Shown: positions 9,883 through 19,427, numbered from the stretch's first letter. The stretch: DNA of 64,000 nucleotides from Tepidanaerobacteraceae bacterium (GCA_024655905.1 JANLFP010000001.1:1-64000); one strand, 5' to 3'. Notes: generated from the letters alone by a model not told the origin. Program-made: numbers and translations.

Positions 9883-12333
9883 TTATTTCTGTCCTTTCTC
9901 TTTGATTTTTTCAATCTCGGCCAAAGCGTGGTTGTACATGCTGTAAGGTTCATACAAGGGATTGTCCCGCCTGGAATTCAGGGCGATTACTTTGCGAAAA
10001 GCCCTCTCGGCCTTGACCAAGTCGCCCATGTGTTTATAAACCATTCCCAGACAGAAATATCCTTCCACTGCATCAGGGCGTCGCTCTAAAAATTTCAGGA
10101 AATTTTTTTCAGCCAACGGGTAGCAGTCTTTTTTGAGATAGCCCGCCATTTCATTGTAATTGACGCCCAATAAATAATAGGGATAAGCAAGATGGGGGTT
10201 CAATTCCAGCAGCCGGGCAAAATGCATGTTGGACTCCTCGTAATTCTCGGCTTGCCTGGCTTCCAGTCCTAAAACATAATGGTAGACTAAATCCGGTTCC
10301 TGCTTCTTTTTCAGTTCAAAAACAAAATCCTGCCCTTTCGCCGTTCCCCAGGAGGATAACTCCTGGTACTCCAACAAAAAGCGGTAGAGGTATTCGTCGA
10401 TTTTCCTTATTTCCCCGGGCTCGGCGCCTTTATTCTCTGCCTCACGGCAGAGGAGGGACAAGGTTTCCAATGCTTGCGGATAATCCTTTATTTGCTCGAA
10501 GGCCACGGCTTGGAGATAGAGCAGGGAAGGGGTCCTGGCACCTTGCTCTTTAATGACAGCCAAAGCCTGTTCAGGCTTTTTGTTTTCCAAAAGGGCGTAA
10601 CTGTAGTCGCAGGCAATATCTTCATTTCCCGGGTACTTGCCGTACATTTCTTTCATCAGTTCTTCGGCCTCCTGGGAGTGGCCTGATTTGACATACATAT
10701 ATGAGGTCAAGAGAGCCGCTCTGATCTCCTCTTCTCCTTCTCCTCTTGTTCTTGCGGCAAAATATTTCCGGGCAAATTCGTACATATATTCGGGATAAGG
10801 AATTCGTTCCGCAACAAGCGCAGCCTGGTAAAAGCCCTCCGCTCCTGGATAGCGTCCGGTATATTCCAGTAATTCCCACAGCAGCGAATTTTCGTCTTCG
10901 TACTCCCCCCTGTTTACAAGCACATAGAGTTCCCTTTGTTTTAGCATATCTTCCAATCTTGCGGCTTCCTGTTTCAGTTCGTCCAGCCTTTTCTCCTCCG
11001 CTGCGGCAATACCTTCAAACCTGTCACCGAATATGCCCCGGGCAACAGCCAGATTAAACTCCTCTCGCGCCTTCTTTTTTTCTCCCGCTGCCCAAAAACT
11101 GCTGAAGGTCCAAAGTCTCACTTCAGGGAGAAGCCCGGCATTTTTTCCCGTACTTTTCAAAGCTGCAGAGGCAAACAGACTATTGATATCCGGATCGTCC
11201 TCCCACCGCTGGCTGGCTGTTTTTTGCAGCATCCCTTTGAAGTAAGGCACATAAGGTGAATCGGGGCACATTTCTTCGGCCTTGTCCAAAATTTCCATGG
11301 CCTCTCTGATTTCTCCGTTCTCCCGTATTTCCTTTATTCCCGCAAGATACCCTGAAAAAGCAGTGAGATCCCCTTCCGCTCTGAGGTATTCGGCAGATGC
11401 CGCGCCGCTTTGGCCTATGTTTCTCAGATTATCCCCCTTGATTATCCTGGCCTCTATGTTTTTCAAGACCTGCTTCTGAACATCGATATAAGGCCAAACA
11501 TTGCACAGCACAAGCCCTGCGGCCAAAAGGGCGGCTCCCGCCAAAAACGCCGGGGAGCCGTTCCCTTGGTTAATTTTCTCTTCAAACTTGCCCCGGTCTT
11601 TATACATTACAAACTGAACACTGCCCAAAAGGAAGAAAGCGAAAAGCGTTTTTACACCGGCCAAAAGCATCTCCAAAACATAGCGGGCATAAAAACCGTA
11701 GGGAAGGATTTCCTTCAAAAAAACTTCAATTAATTGCATAATTTTAAGCAGGCCGGCCCCGAATAAGATTCCGGCCAGAACAATAAGCAAAAAAACAGGA
11801 AATCTTCCAAGGCAAATCTCGGCCAGCGCAGCCGCTGCCTGCCCGGTTTTGCGGACAGGAACACCGTACAGCAAAAAAATGCAGGCAACCATCCCTGCAA
11901 ACACGGCAAAAACAGCCAAAACTAACAATAGCGCGGCCAAAAGCAGTGTTGCTGCCCAGCCGTTCACATCACCCTGTCGGAGCATAGCGGCCAGATAGTA
12001 AGCCCAGGCTTTTAAGGTCAAAGGAACTGCTCCAACGACTGCGGCAAGAAACAGCGTTCCCGCAAGGAGTGTCGGGAAGCAGGAGAACAAAGACTTAAAG
12101 CGACCAAAAGCTTTTTGGGCAAAAATACAAAGTATAAAGAGGCCGATTAAAAAAGCCGTCCCTGTAAAAAGAAGCTGCAACCCTGAGGAAAGGGGCCTCT
12201 TCGTCAGGTAAAGAGCAAAACTTTTTAAAACCCAGCCGCCATTTATGAGAAAAAAAGCAAGACTAAGCACGCCCCAGTATGGGGCTGCTTTTTTGACATC
12301 ATATTCTTTAAAACATTTTAAAAACTCTTTCAT
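9883..12333 (-). CDS. Large polytopic membrane protein with C-terminal TPR domain
   Basis: About 816 residues. The first 290 contain six or seven membrane helices (for example SLAFFLINGGWVL, LLLAALLLVLAVFAVF, FPVFLLIVLAGILFG). The remainder is helical and TPR-like, with repeats such as EAMEILDKAEEMCPD, HFARLLELNPHLAYPYY and GYFCLGMVYKHMGDLVKAE, interrupted by a coiled-coil-like stretch (about 380-420). It probably forms a membrane platform that holds soluble partners. It is translationally adjacent to the second TPR gene. ATG 12333 lies 12 nt after AAAGGG; a TTG at 12345 is possible. The specific process is not evident. Confidence 0.85.
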   Translation of the reverse strand: MKEFLKCFKEYDVKKAAPYWGVLSLAFFLINGGWVLKSFALYLTKRPLSSGLQLLFTGTAFLIGLFILCIFAQKAFGRFKSLFSCFPTLLAGTLFLAAVVGAVPLTLKAWAYYLAAMLRQGDVNGWAATLLLAALLLVLAVFAVFAGMVACIFLLYGVPVRKTGQAAAALAEICLGRFPVFLLIVLAGILFGAGLLKIMQLIEVFLKEILPYGFYARYVLEMLLAGVKTLFAFFLLGSVQFVMYKDRGKFEEKINQGNGSPAFLAGAALLAAGLVLCNVWPYIDVQKQVLKNIEARIIKGDNLRNIGQSGAASAEYLRAEGDLTAFSGYLAGIKEIRENGEIREAMEILDKAEEMCPDSPYVPYFKGMLQKTASQRWEDDPDINSLFASAALKSTGKNAGLLPEVRLWTFSSFWAAGEKKKAREEFNLAVARGIFGDRFEGIAAAEEKRLDELKQEAARLEDMLKQRELYVLVNRGEYEDENSLLWELLEYTGRYPGAEGFYQAALVAERIPYPEYMYEFARKYFAARTRGEGEEEIRAALLTSYMYVKSGHSQEAEELMKEMYGKYPGNEDIACDYSYALLENKKPEQALAVIKEQGARTPSLLYLQAVAFEQIKDYPQALETLSLLCREAENKGAEPGEIRKIDEYLYRFLLEYQELSSWGTAKGQDFVFELKKKQEPDLVYHYVLGLEARQAENYEESNMHFARLLELNPHLAYPYYLLGVNYNEMAGYLKKDCYPLAEKNFLKFLERRPDAVEGYFCLGMVYKHMGDLVKAERAFRKVIALNSRRDNPLYEPYSMYNHALAEIEKIKEKGQK

Positions 12334-12364
12334 GCGGCAAAACAACCCTTTAGCTTTGCATTAT

Positions 12365-14749
12365 TTATCTGGTTGTAATGGTTACAGTGCGTGTTGCTTC
12401 GTCCCAGCTCACGTCACAATTGAGGTTTTCAGCTACAAACCTTACAGGGACGTAGGTTCGCGCCCCGATAATCGTGGGCGGCACATCGTTTGTGATCGCC
12501 GCCCCGTTTACCAGCATTTCTTTATTGTCCACCCACATCTCAATGACTGTATTCTGGCGGGCAATGGTGATTTTTCTCTCGTTTTCATTCCAGCTGATAG
12601 TTCCCCCCAAAGCTTCCACCACGGCCCTTATGGGCAGAATCGTTCTGCCTCCCATAATCAGCGGCTTTGTCCCTCTTCCCGGATCAATTTCCAGCCTGTT
12701 GCCGTTAACTGTCATAAAAGAATCGCCAATGGTGAGGCTGATACTGGCGCTTGAGCCCTGCCTGTTGCCTTGCATATTGTCCGTATTGTTTCCTTGTACT
12801 GTCAGTGTTGCCACACGGCTCCGAACAGTAGTATTGAAATTGGATACATCACAATAAACCTGATATATCCTTGATTCTGCGTCCGGCCCGGCGGTTACCC
12901 TAAGCAGGTTAACATTTTCAAAGGTGAAGGAGCAGCCACCGATCTCTGTTTCCTCGTCTGACGACAGGTAGTAATCGTTGTCGCCCGCAACGACGTGCCA
13001 TTCCCAGATAAGCGACCCGGGATCAGGGTATTCGCTGGAAAGGATGATTGAAAATGCGGCGCTCTCCCCCGTTTCAATTTCCCGATCAAGGGGGTATGCA
13101 CTGTTCAGGACGATAGGAGGGGGAGTACTATCTTCCCCTGACGCTTCTTCGATCTTCTCTTCAATGGGAGCAAGGAGGGACCAGTCAATAGGACGGAGAT
13201 CGGGTCGAAGATCGAAGACGGGTGGCTTAAAGAAGATTGGGCTTGTTTTCTTAAGGAGCACCGGATATCCGCCGTTGGTATCCTCATATTGGTACCAACG
13301 CCCGTAAGTACCCGTCTCATCCGCTCCCACACCTTTGTTGAGCACCGCAAGCAACGTTCCTGTATAGGTGGTGGAGTTTCCGGCAAACGCCGGTTGGGAA
13401 TCGATGTTGATATCGATGTTCTTCAGGGATTCGGGGGTCTTTATTTCTAATTTCTGGCAGGCAATGTCAATGCCCACCTCAAAGGCCTTTTCGAGTGCGG
13501 ACTCAATCGCTTGGCTGAGCCAGGTGCTGCCGCCCCTGCCCGTGTCGCTGGCGACGATGTTGGAATTGGGCGAGGTGAATTTGCCTACGCCGATGATGGA
13601 ACAGTTATTGTCGTTGGCCCCCACGCCGCTTTTGGGCCCTCCGCCGGCAACGACCGATCCGGCAAGCCAATAGCAGTTTACGACATAACCGGCTTTATCC
13701 GGTACATCATAGCCGCCCATAAAACCAGTGCCGCTGCCGGCTTTATCGTCATTATAGCCGACGATTGCCCCGATGCCGGTTTCACCACTGTTTCCACGAA
13801 TTTCCCCTGTGCTGTAACAGTTGATGGTCACGCCGCCATGGTTATAACCCACAATACCGCCTGTGCGATGTGTGCCCTTGATATCGCCTGTGTTATAACA
13901 ATTGGCAACGATGGAATTGGGGCTGTTGTGCCCGGTGATGCCACCGGCTTCGTGAGCTCTGGAGGTAACTTCGCCGGTGTTCCAGGAGTTGAAAACGATG
14001 CCGGAATTTCCGACGCGCCCGGCGATGCCGCCGATCCGATAATGCGCGTAAATCTTGCCTGTATTATAGCATCCGCTGATGATGCCGCCCTCGTTTAAGC
14101 CTGTTATACCGCCTAAGTTGTCGCAGTCGTTGCCGCTGCCCTTGATCTCGCCGGTGTTGTAGCAGTCGACGACAGCGCCTTCATTCTTACCGACGATGCC
14201 TCCTCCATATTCGCTCATGCAGTAAATCCGGCCGTTACTCCAGCAATTTTGAATAAGTCCGGTGTTATAGCCGGCAACCGTCCCTACACGGCTTTCACCT
14301 AAGGCAAAGCCGCCGCTAAAACCGAGATTGCTGACCACGCCTCCTGCGCCAATACTACCAAACAGGCCGATATCCTTGCCATTCTCGGCGTTTATAAATA
14401 GGCCGTATATCGTGTGGCCGTTGCCGTCAAAATTTCCTCGAAACGGTCGTGACTGGTCGCCAATCGGCGTCCATGTGCGCGTGCTGTTCTTATTGAGCCA
14501 GACATCGGCAGTCAGCTTAAAATATTTATCCTTGTAATTGTTGCCGGCGTTCACCCTCTGGGCAAGGCCGGCCAACTCCTCACCCGAGCTAATTAGGTAA
14601 GGGTCTGTAAACGCACCCGATCCGCTCCAAACAGTGTCGGCTGTCCCGTTCCAAACGTTGGGTGTCCCGTTGGAGGCTGAAGCAGGTGCGGGAAACAACA
14701 CGAGTAACATGGAAAACAGCAACGCGACAGCTGTCAAACGTTTTTTCAT
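12365..14749 (-). CDS. Secreted GLUG-repeat protein with copper-amine-oxidase-like C-terminal domain
   Basis: A 794-residue exported protein with a clear signal peptide (KKRLTAVALLFSMLLVL...ASAS) behind AGGAGG. Residues about 55-390 are right-handed beta-type repeats of the GLUG family (GGIVGKNEG, GGITGLNEG, GGIVGYNHG, each followed by NCYNTGxI). A linker and Ig-like region (about 560-660) follow, and the last 110 residues are a copper-amine-oxidase N-terminal-like stalk domain, as duplicated halves ending GGRTILPIRAVVEALGG and GARTYVPVRFVAENL. Such stalks are common in surface proteins of Clostridia and do not imply oxidase activity. Probably a surface adhesin or passenger. Confidence 0.9.
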   Translation of the reverse strand: MKKRLTAVALLFSMLLVLFPAPASASNGTPNVWNGTADTVWSGSGAFTDPYLISSGEELAGLAQRVNAGNNYKDKYFKLTADVWLNKNSTRTWTPIGDQSRPFRGNFDGNGHTIYGLFINAENGKDIGLFGSIGAGGVVSNLGFSGGFALGESRVGTVAGYNTGLIQNCWSNGRIYCMSEYGGGIVGKNEGAVVDCYNTGEIKGSGNDCDNLGGITGLNEGGIISGCYNTGKIYAHYRIGGIAGRVGNSGIVFNSWNTGEVTSRAHEAGGITGHNSPNSIVANCYNTGDIKGTHRTGGIVGYNHGGVTINCYSTGEIRGNSGETGIGAIVGYNDDKAGSGTGFMGGYDVPDKAGYVVNCYWLAGSVVAGGGPKSGVGANDNNCSIIGVGKFTSPNSNIVASDTGRGGSTWLSQAIESALEKAFEVGIDIACQKLEIKTPESLKNIDINIDSQPAFAGNSTTYTGTLLAVLNKGVGADETGTYGRWYQYEDTNGGYPVLLKKTSPIFFKPPVFDLRPDLRPIDWSLLAPIEEKIEEASGEDSTPPPIVLNSAYPLDREIETGESAAFSIILSSEYPDPGSLIWEWHVVAGDNDYYLSSDEETEIGGCSFTFENVNLLRVTAGPDAESRIYQVYCDVSNFNTTVRSRVATLTVQGNNTDNMQGNRQGSSASISLTIGDSFMTVNGNRLEIDPGRGTKPLIMGGRTILPIRAVVEALGGTISWNENERKITIARQNTVIEMWVDNKEMLVNGAAITNDVPPTIIGARTYVPVRFVAENLNCDVSWDEATRTVTITTR

Positions 14750-14914
14750 ATCATTACCTCCTCGTATTCATGACTCATGCACCTAATGGCAATTGCTTCC
14801 ACTTTGGGTTACTCCTGAATCCATGATTTTATAATATAAAATAAATAGATCTGTGGTGGAAAAGCTGAGAAAAGCAAAGAAAACTTGGGCACAACGAATT
14901 CACTCCCCTCTTTC

Positions 14915-15439
14915 TCATTCCGCCGGCTGCAGAGAAATGGTTATAATCGTCTGGTAGCCCTTCTCGGTGCTTTTGCCCACGTCCATTGTGTAGGCGTACC
15001 CGCTTTTCGTTCCCATTGAAGTAAGGCTTTCATCGGTTTTAGTGTCCATGTTGACCTTCGCCCCCTCCAAAACTTTTTTATAAAAAGCAACAACCTTCTT
15101 AACGTCATCCTTGCTGTAAGCCGTAATGGCATATGAGCCACTCTGTTCGATTGCCGTGTATATGAAGCTTCCTTCATATATAGGGAATTTGTCTTTTGGA
15201 TAGCCTTTTGGCAATTCAACGCTTTTATCGGTTGCCACCGACATGGAGCCGGTCCCGTTTTCGACCGTCACGGAACCGTCTTTGTTTTTAACCGAAACTG
15301 AGGATTGCTCCGCTTCTTGCGCCTGTGAGGTTGCGCTTTTCATATCCTGCCCGGCTTGATTGGGCTTATCGCTTGAGCACCCCGTAAAAACAAAAGACAT
15401 TAAGGCTGAGACAATAAAGCAAATAAATATTTTCTTCAT
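14915..15439 (-). CDS. Putative lipoprotein
   Basis: A 174-residue protein with a lipoprotein signal: KKIFICFIVSALMSFVF followed by lipobox FTGC, so Cys20 would be lipidated and the protein held on the outer face of the membrane. A Ser/Gln-rich linker precedes a compact alpha/beta domain (about 70-174) with YPKDKFPIYEGSF, AYSKDDVKKVVAFYKKVLEGA and TIISLQPAE-like text. The arrangement resembles small clostridial lipoproteins of unknown function. ATG follows GGGGG at 7 nt. Confidence 0.8.
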   Translation of the reverse strand: MKKIFICFIVSALMSFVFTGCSSDKPNQAGQDMKSATSQAQEAEQSSVSVKNKDGSVTVENGTGSMSVATDKSVELPKGYPKDKFPIYEGSFIYTAIEQSGSYAITAYSKDDVKKVVAFYKKVLEGAKVNMDTKTDESLTSMGTKSGYAYTMDVGKSTEKGYQTIITISLQPAE

Positions 15440-15505
15440 GTTAAAACCCCCGTTTTTGTTTAAAATTAGGCTGTTTTTAGAAATCCGCCCTGGGTAAATC
15501 CTAAC

Positions 15506-15740
15506 GGGCGCATTTTCTATATATGACCCAGGATATTACAGAAACTGATGCTTCAAGGCTTAAGAGCCTGTAAATTCACTGCGGGGCAAATCAAACTCGC
15601 TAAATGATTTTGAATAAATGGCACAAGGAAATCATTTAGCTCAGACAGTTGATTTGCTTATCCCTTGTCGGATTAACAGGCTCTATAAGCCTTTCCGTAA
15701 TGTTTCTTCCATATCCTGGGTCATAAAGAAATATGCGCCC
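15506..15740. repeat. MITE-like 235-bp imperfect palindrome
   Basis: The outer arms match as inverted copies: GGGCGCAT...ATGACCCAGGATAT...GAAAC at 15506-15550 and its reverse complement at 15698-15740. Inner arms pair as well: AGAGCCTGT/ACAGGCTCT and GCTAAATGATTT/AAATCATTTAGC. No reading frame of note and no transposase occur inside. No target duplication could be seen. It is compatible with a non-autonomous transposable element or a large structured RNA/DNA hairpin. Confidence 0.6.
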
Positions 15741-15756
15741 AATCCCAACCGCGAAA

Positions 15757-15785
15757 TTGAAAAATATACCCAAAAATATTATAAT
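15757..15785 (+). promoter_or_regulatory. Promoter of the NarL-type kinase gene
   Basis: TTGAAA (15757-15762), 17-bp spacer, TATAAT (15780-15785). A near-consensus housekeeping promoter about 100 bp before the kinase start. Confidence 0.7.
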
Positions 15786-15809
15786 ATAAGGATAAAAGGT
15801 AAAAATAGT

Positions 15810-15840
15810 GCCGCAAGTCATCTTATCAATGACTTGCGGC
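15810..15840 (+). promoter_or_regulatory. Leader hairpin upstream of the kinase
   Basis: Perfect 12-bp stem GCCGCAAGTCAT/ATGACTTGCGGC around a 7-nt loop, inside the predicted 5' leader of the kinase mRNA. There is no T-run on the plus strand, so it is not a standard terminator; a protein-binding, stability or attenuation role is possible. On the minus strand it is followed by ACTATTTTTACC, which could terminate antisense transcripts. Confidence 0.5.
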
Positions 15841-15882
15841 TAATGATGAAAGCTACTGTTTTTAGCGGCGGAGGAAATGAAA

Positions 15883-17598
15883 ATGACCGAGACCTTTGTG
15901 TATGAATCGTATTACATTGCTCTTTTTCACATTCTTTCCCTGTTTTTGCTTGTTTTTATCAACGCGGTGATTTATCTCAAGGCGGTGAAAAGCTCATTAC
16001 TGTCCTCGTTTTTTGTGTTGCAGGGCATACTTGCGCTTTGGATTGTCTCAAAGATTCTGAAAACATTTGCGCCAAATGCCCAGATAAAGTTTTTCTTTGT
16101 TGTCTGCCAATATGCCGGCGTCTGCTTTCTGGGCCCGGCTTTTATTGTTTTCGCCCATATTTTTGCCAATGGCGCCAAGCCTGGAAAAAAGCTTATGGCG
16201 TTGCTGCTGTCGATATCGGCTCTATGCTTTTTGACGGTTGCGACAAATCCGCTGCATTATTTGTTTTATACAAATTTTGATTTTTGGGGAGACAGCTTTG
16301 GGCCGCTTTTTTATTTGCATCAAGGCTATAGCTTTTTGTTGTTTGCAATCGGGATTTTATTATGCGGAAAAAGATTTTTGGGCCGTTTCAGCGAAAAACG
16401 CATTCAAACCGTTTTTTTTACCTTTGCCATGGCCATACCCATGATTGCCAATCTTCTCTATGTATTCCGCTTTTTCAAAAAAATTTTTGGATTTTCACCG
16501 CCGTTTGACATAACGCCCATGTCCGCATCTGCGTCTCTTATCCTGTTTGCCTTTGCCACCTTTAAGTTTCAATTCTTTGACAATCTTAAAATTGCACGCA
16601 AGGTTGCTTTGGCGAATATCCCTGAAGGGATCCTGCTTGCAAAAGAAGGCAGGATTGCAGGTTTTAATGAAACCTTTAAAACAATGGCAATGTCCGGCAA
16701 ACTTGTTCCTGCCGGCAAAGAAAGCATCGCCAGGACTTTTGGCAACGCCGCTTATTCACCTGATCAAAGGCTGTCTATTGCTTTTGATACGGGTAAAGCG
16801 CATGATTTTACTTATAAGACTGAAGCCGATGAGTACATAAGGGTTATTTGCCGGCCAGTAAAAGATAAATCGTTCAGCGGAGCATTTATTCGCTTTATTG
16901 ATGTTACGGCAAAGCAAGGAATTCTAAAAGAGTTGCAACAAAGAAACGAGGAGTTGCAGTCTGCCAATCAACAATTAACACTTCAAGCTGAAATGAAAAA
17001 AAGGCTTGTTGTGACCAGAACACGCAATTTCATTGCACAGGAAGCCCACGACATATTGGGACATTCAATAATGCTTGCAATTTCCTTATTGGAAATAGCC
17101 CGAATGTCCGATACGGAATCTCAGGGAATGGAGTACATGCATAGAGCAAAAAAAATTTTGTCCGACTGTCTGAAGGAAATCAACTCGGTTGCCTCGGTGG
17201 AAAACCAAAGCCCCTTGATAAGGCAAAGCATCGAAGAACGGCTGGAAAAACTGGCTGATGAATTCCGCTCGGCATTTATTGCCGTGGGGATTCATTGCTC
17301 CAATTTGAAGCGGGAGATTGACGTCTCGATAGAGAGCACCCTGTTCAAGCTGTGCCGCGAAGGCATAACCAATGCTTTGCGGCATGGGAAAGCAAGCAGG
17401 GTGGACATTATTTTGCGGAATAAAAACGAGATGATAGAACTGTTTATCATAGACAACGGCTCGGGATGCGGGAAGGTGCAAAAAGGCATGGGCTTAAGCG
17501 GCATGGAGCAGCGGGTTTCCATGCTGAAAGGCGCCTTTCGCTGCCATCCTTTAGACGGTCAGGGATTTTGCGTGCAAGCGTCCATCCCTCTTCATTAA
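15883..17598 (+). CDS. 7TM NarL-family sensor histidine kinase
   Basis: About 571 residues. The N-terminal 230 residues hold seven hydrophobic helices of the type found as a kinase sensor module (FHILSLFLLVFINAVIYL onward). A degenerate PAS-like region (about 245-345) and a short coiled coil follow. The dimerisation/phosphotransfer region has EAHDILGHSIMLAISLLEIA, where the His of AHDILGH is the expected phospho-site of HisKA_3-like kinases. The ATPase domain has LCREGITNALRHGKAS, IDNGSGCG and GMGLSGMEQRV. GGAGG lies 8 nt before the ATG at 15883 but only 2 nt before the ATG at 15877, so the second is preferred. It converges with the LuxR-type regulator (3-bp gap), its likely partner. Confidence 0.92.
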   Translation: MTETFVYESYYIALFHILSLFLLVFINAVIYLKAVKSSLLSSFFVLQGILALWIVSKILKTFAPNAQIKFFFVVCQYAGVCFLGPAFIVFAHIFANGAKPGKKLMALLLSISALCFLTVATNPLHYLFYTNFDFWGDSFGPLFYLHQGYSFLLFAIGILLCGKRFLGRFSEKRIQTVFFTFAMAIPMIANLLYVFRFFKKIFGFSPPFDITPMSASASLILFAFATFKFQFFDNLKIARKVALANIPEGILLAKEGRIAGFNETFKTMAMSGKLVPAGKESIARTFGNAAYSPDQRLSIAFDTGKAHDFTYKTEADEYIRVICRPVKDKSFSGAFIRFIDVTAKQGILKELQQRNEELQSANQQLTLQAEMKKRLVVTRTRNFIAQEAHDILGHSIMLAISLLEIARMSDTESQGMEYMHRAKKILSDCLKEINSVASVENQSPLIRQSIEERLEKLADEFRSAFIAVGIHCSNLKREIDVSIESTLFKLCREGITNALRHGKASRVDIILRNKNEMIELFIIDNGSGCGKVQKGMGLSGMEQRVSMLKGAFRCHPLDGQGFCVQASIPLH

Positions 17599-17601
17599 GC
17601 T

Positions 17602-18264
17602 CTATATAATATTGTTTTGCAGGGCAAACACGGCAATTTGCGTCCTGTCTTTCAAGCCGGTCGCAGTTAAAATGCGCGTTATCCTGTTTTTTATTGAACC
17701 TTCGGAATAATTCAGAGCCTCGCCGATCTCTTTATTGCTTTTTCCGTCCGCCAAAAGCCTGATAATCTTTCTGTCAATCGCGTCGAGACCATATTCGTCG
17801 TGCAGCTCCTCCAACGCCTCAAGCTCATTTGCTTTTTTTGAAGCCGATGGCTTAATCCGCTTGCGAACCAGTCCGGCAATCTCATCCTGCATGACAAACA
17901 AACCCTCGAAAACGCATTTTATAGCCTTTATAAGCATGGGTGGCTTGATGTCCTTTAAAATATAACCGTTTGCTCCTTTTTTGTAAGCCTCCAGCACATT
18001 TCTTTCGTCTCCAAATGTGGTGAGCATAATTACCTTTATATGAGGCATTTCTTTTTTTATGGCTTCCAGTGCAAAAACGCCGTCCCTGACAGGCATTTTT
18101 ATGTCAAGAAGCACAATGTCAGGTTTTTTCTCGCGGCAAATATCAAGGATTTCCTCTCCGTTGCCAGCCAGACCGGCAATCTCCACCCCGCTGTCGGATG
18201 AAAGGACCATTGAAAGCATTTCCCGAAGCAATACCTGGTCATCCGCTATGGCTATTTTAATCAT
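17602..18264 (-). CDS. NarL/FixJ (LuxR-type) response regulator
   Basis: About 220 residues. The receiver starts MIKIAIADDQ, with phospho-Asp in DIVLLDIKMPVRDG, Thr in MLTTFG and Lys in GYILKDIKP. The C-terminal helix-turn-helix (about 155-215) reads IDRKIIRLLADGKSNKEIGEALNYSEGSIKNRI in segments, typical of LuxR-type DNA binding. Its start overlaps the end of the upstream PAS protein gene by 8 bp, so the two are translationally coupled. The plus-strand kinase that faces it is the likely phosphodonor. Confidence 0.9.
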   Translation of the reverse strand: MIKIAIADDQVLLREMLSMVLSSDSGVEIAGLAGNGEEILDICREKKPDIVLLDIKMPVRDGVFALEAIKKEMPHIKVIMLTTFGDERNVLEAYKKGANGYILKDIKPPMLIKAIKCVFEGLFVMQDEIAGLVRKRIKPSASKKANELEALEELHDEYGLDAIDRKIIRLLADGKSNKEIGEALNYSEGSIKNRITRILTATGLKDRTQIAVFALQNNII

Positions 18265-19378
18265 CTTTCCCATCCTTTCCGCTATCCGGCATCAGTTTTT
18301 GCATGGCAAGGCGCACCCCTGCCATTGCTTCCCGGCAGTTTTCTATCAACTCCGGCAGTTTTTCCTGTTTATTGCAAAAGGATACCGATTCAAGCCCGGA
18401 AAGCAGTTTTTCAATCCTGGCGCCCACCGTTTCCTTTATATCTTTTACGGCTTTTGCTTTTTGTTCTTCTTCCACAAGCTTTTCGGCGGTATCCAGAAAA
18501 GCTTTAAGCTTGATATTCAGTTTTTCAAGCTCATCATTTTTTTCCGCCAGTTCTTTTTCAAGCAGCGATTGTTCGGTTATATCATGAAAATTTAGTACGG
18601 TTGCCCGGATGCTTCCCTTTTCATCCTTTACCTGGGTTTCCCCGTATTGGTAGTGCCTTATGCCATTGGAAAAGGAAAGCACAACCTCTTCATACCGCAC
18701 TATGCCGTTTTTTTCGACGCACTTTTTTGAAACAGTCATTTTCTTTAGTCTTTCAAGAAACTCGTTTATCGTCAAACCATCATGCAGGAATGGCCATGAT
18801 TTTTTTGCCTGTCTGTTTGCGTCGATGAGTTTCCCGCTTTTATCGAATATCAGTATCATGTCGTCAAGCTCCTGCATGAAATTGTCTATTGACACGGGAG
18901 AAAGCTCTACAAACAGGCTGTGTCTTGACAACGTCAGTAATATGCTGAAAATATCAAAATCAAGCATGGGCAGGTAATCTGCCAATACACCGGGCCTTTT
19001 TTCCCATAGGTAGAAAACACAGATAATATGTATCAGGAAAACCAGGCCAAACATGCCGCATTGTTTAAGACCGCATCCTCTGCGATGCATGCCGTAAAAA
19101 ACGCATAACAACGGGACAACGGCAAACAGGGCAATAAACCTTCGCAAATCCAGGTACATGTCCTGTAGTTCAAGGGAAGGGGAAACAAGTGCCATAAACC
19201 CCATAACCGGAAGACATAAAAACCCAATCAAAGCAATAATAACCACCCAGAATAAAAAGCTTTTCTCAACTTTTATAAATCCATACGCGCATAAAAAGGC
19301 ACCAAACACGACACAGGCAATTGTGGTTGCAATTAGAAGCATGGCATATGGAGAATAAGCGGCATAATAGTCTATCAT
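18257..19378 (-). CDS. Kinase-like membrane PAS protein lacking an ATPase domain
   Basis: About 373 residues: six hydrophobic helices in the first 165 residues, a PAS domain (about 175-285, DDMILIFDKSGKLIDANRQA and TVLNFHDITEQ), then a long coiled coil (about 285-340, EKELAEKNDELEKLNIKLKA). It ends after about 40 more helical residues with no N, G1 or G2 box, so it cannot bind ATP as a normal kinase. The layout matches the front two thirds of a sensor kinase. It is coupled to the LuxR-type regulator and lies opposite a complete kinase, so it may act as a sensor subunit or antagonist. ATG 19378 has GGAGG at 7 nt; a GTG at 19396 is less likely. Confidence 0.82.
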   Translation of the reverse strand: MIDYYAAYSPYAMLLIATTIACVVFGAFLCAYGFIKVEKSFLFWVVIIALIGFLCLPVMGFMALVSPSLELQDMYLDLRRFIALFAVVPLLCVFYGMHRRGCGLKQCGMFGLVFLIHIICVFYLWEKRPGVLADYLPMLDFDIFSILLTLSRHSLFVELSPVSIDNFMQELDDMILIFDKSGKLIDANRQAKKSWPFLHDGLTINEFLERLKKMTVSKKCVEKNGIVRYEEVVLSFSNGIRHYQYGETQVKDEKGSIRATVLNFHDITEQSLLEKELAEKNDELEKLNIKLKAFLDTAEKLVEEEQKAKAVKDIKETVGARIEKLLSGLESVSFCNKQEKLPELIENCREAMAGVRLAMQKLMPDSGKDGKDD

Positions 19379-19427
19379 CCTCACTCCTCCAGCCACAGTT
19401 TAAATTCCTCCGGCGTCATACCGCCGT

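Noticed and set aside
9882-9953. Longer start for the small TPR protein
   Set aside because: It would overlap the upstream gene by 71 bp; the ATG at 9881 has a ribosome-binding site and lies one base after the stop.
15618-15905. 95-residue plus-strand frame in the palindromic region
   Set aside because: It is formed by the MITE-like arms and the kinase leader; no ribosome-binding site or recognisable sequence.
19381-19419. 12-codon frame MTPEEFKLWLEE between the XRE gene and the PAS gene
   Set aside because: Too short, with only a weak GGCGG site; it could be a leader peptide but nothing supports it beyond the open frame.
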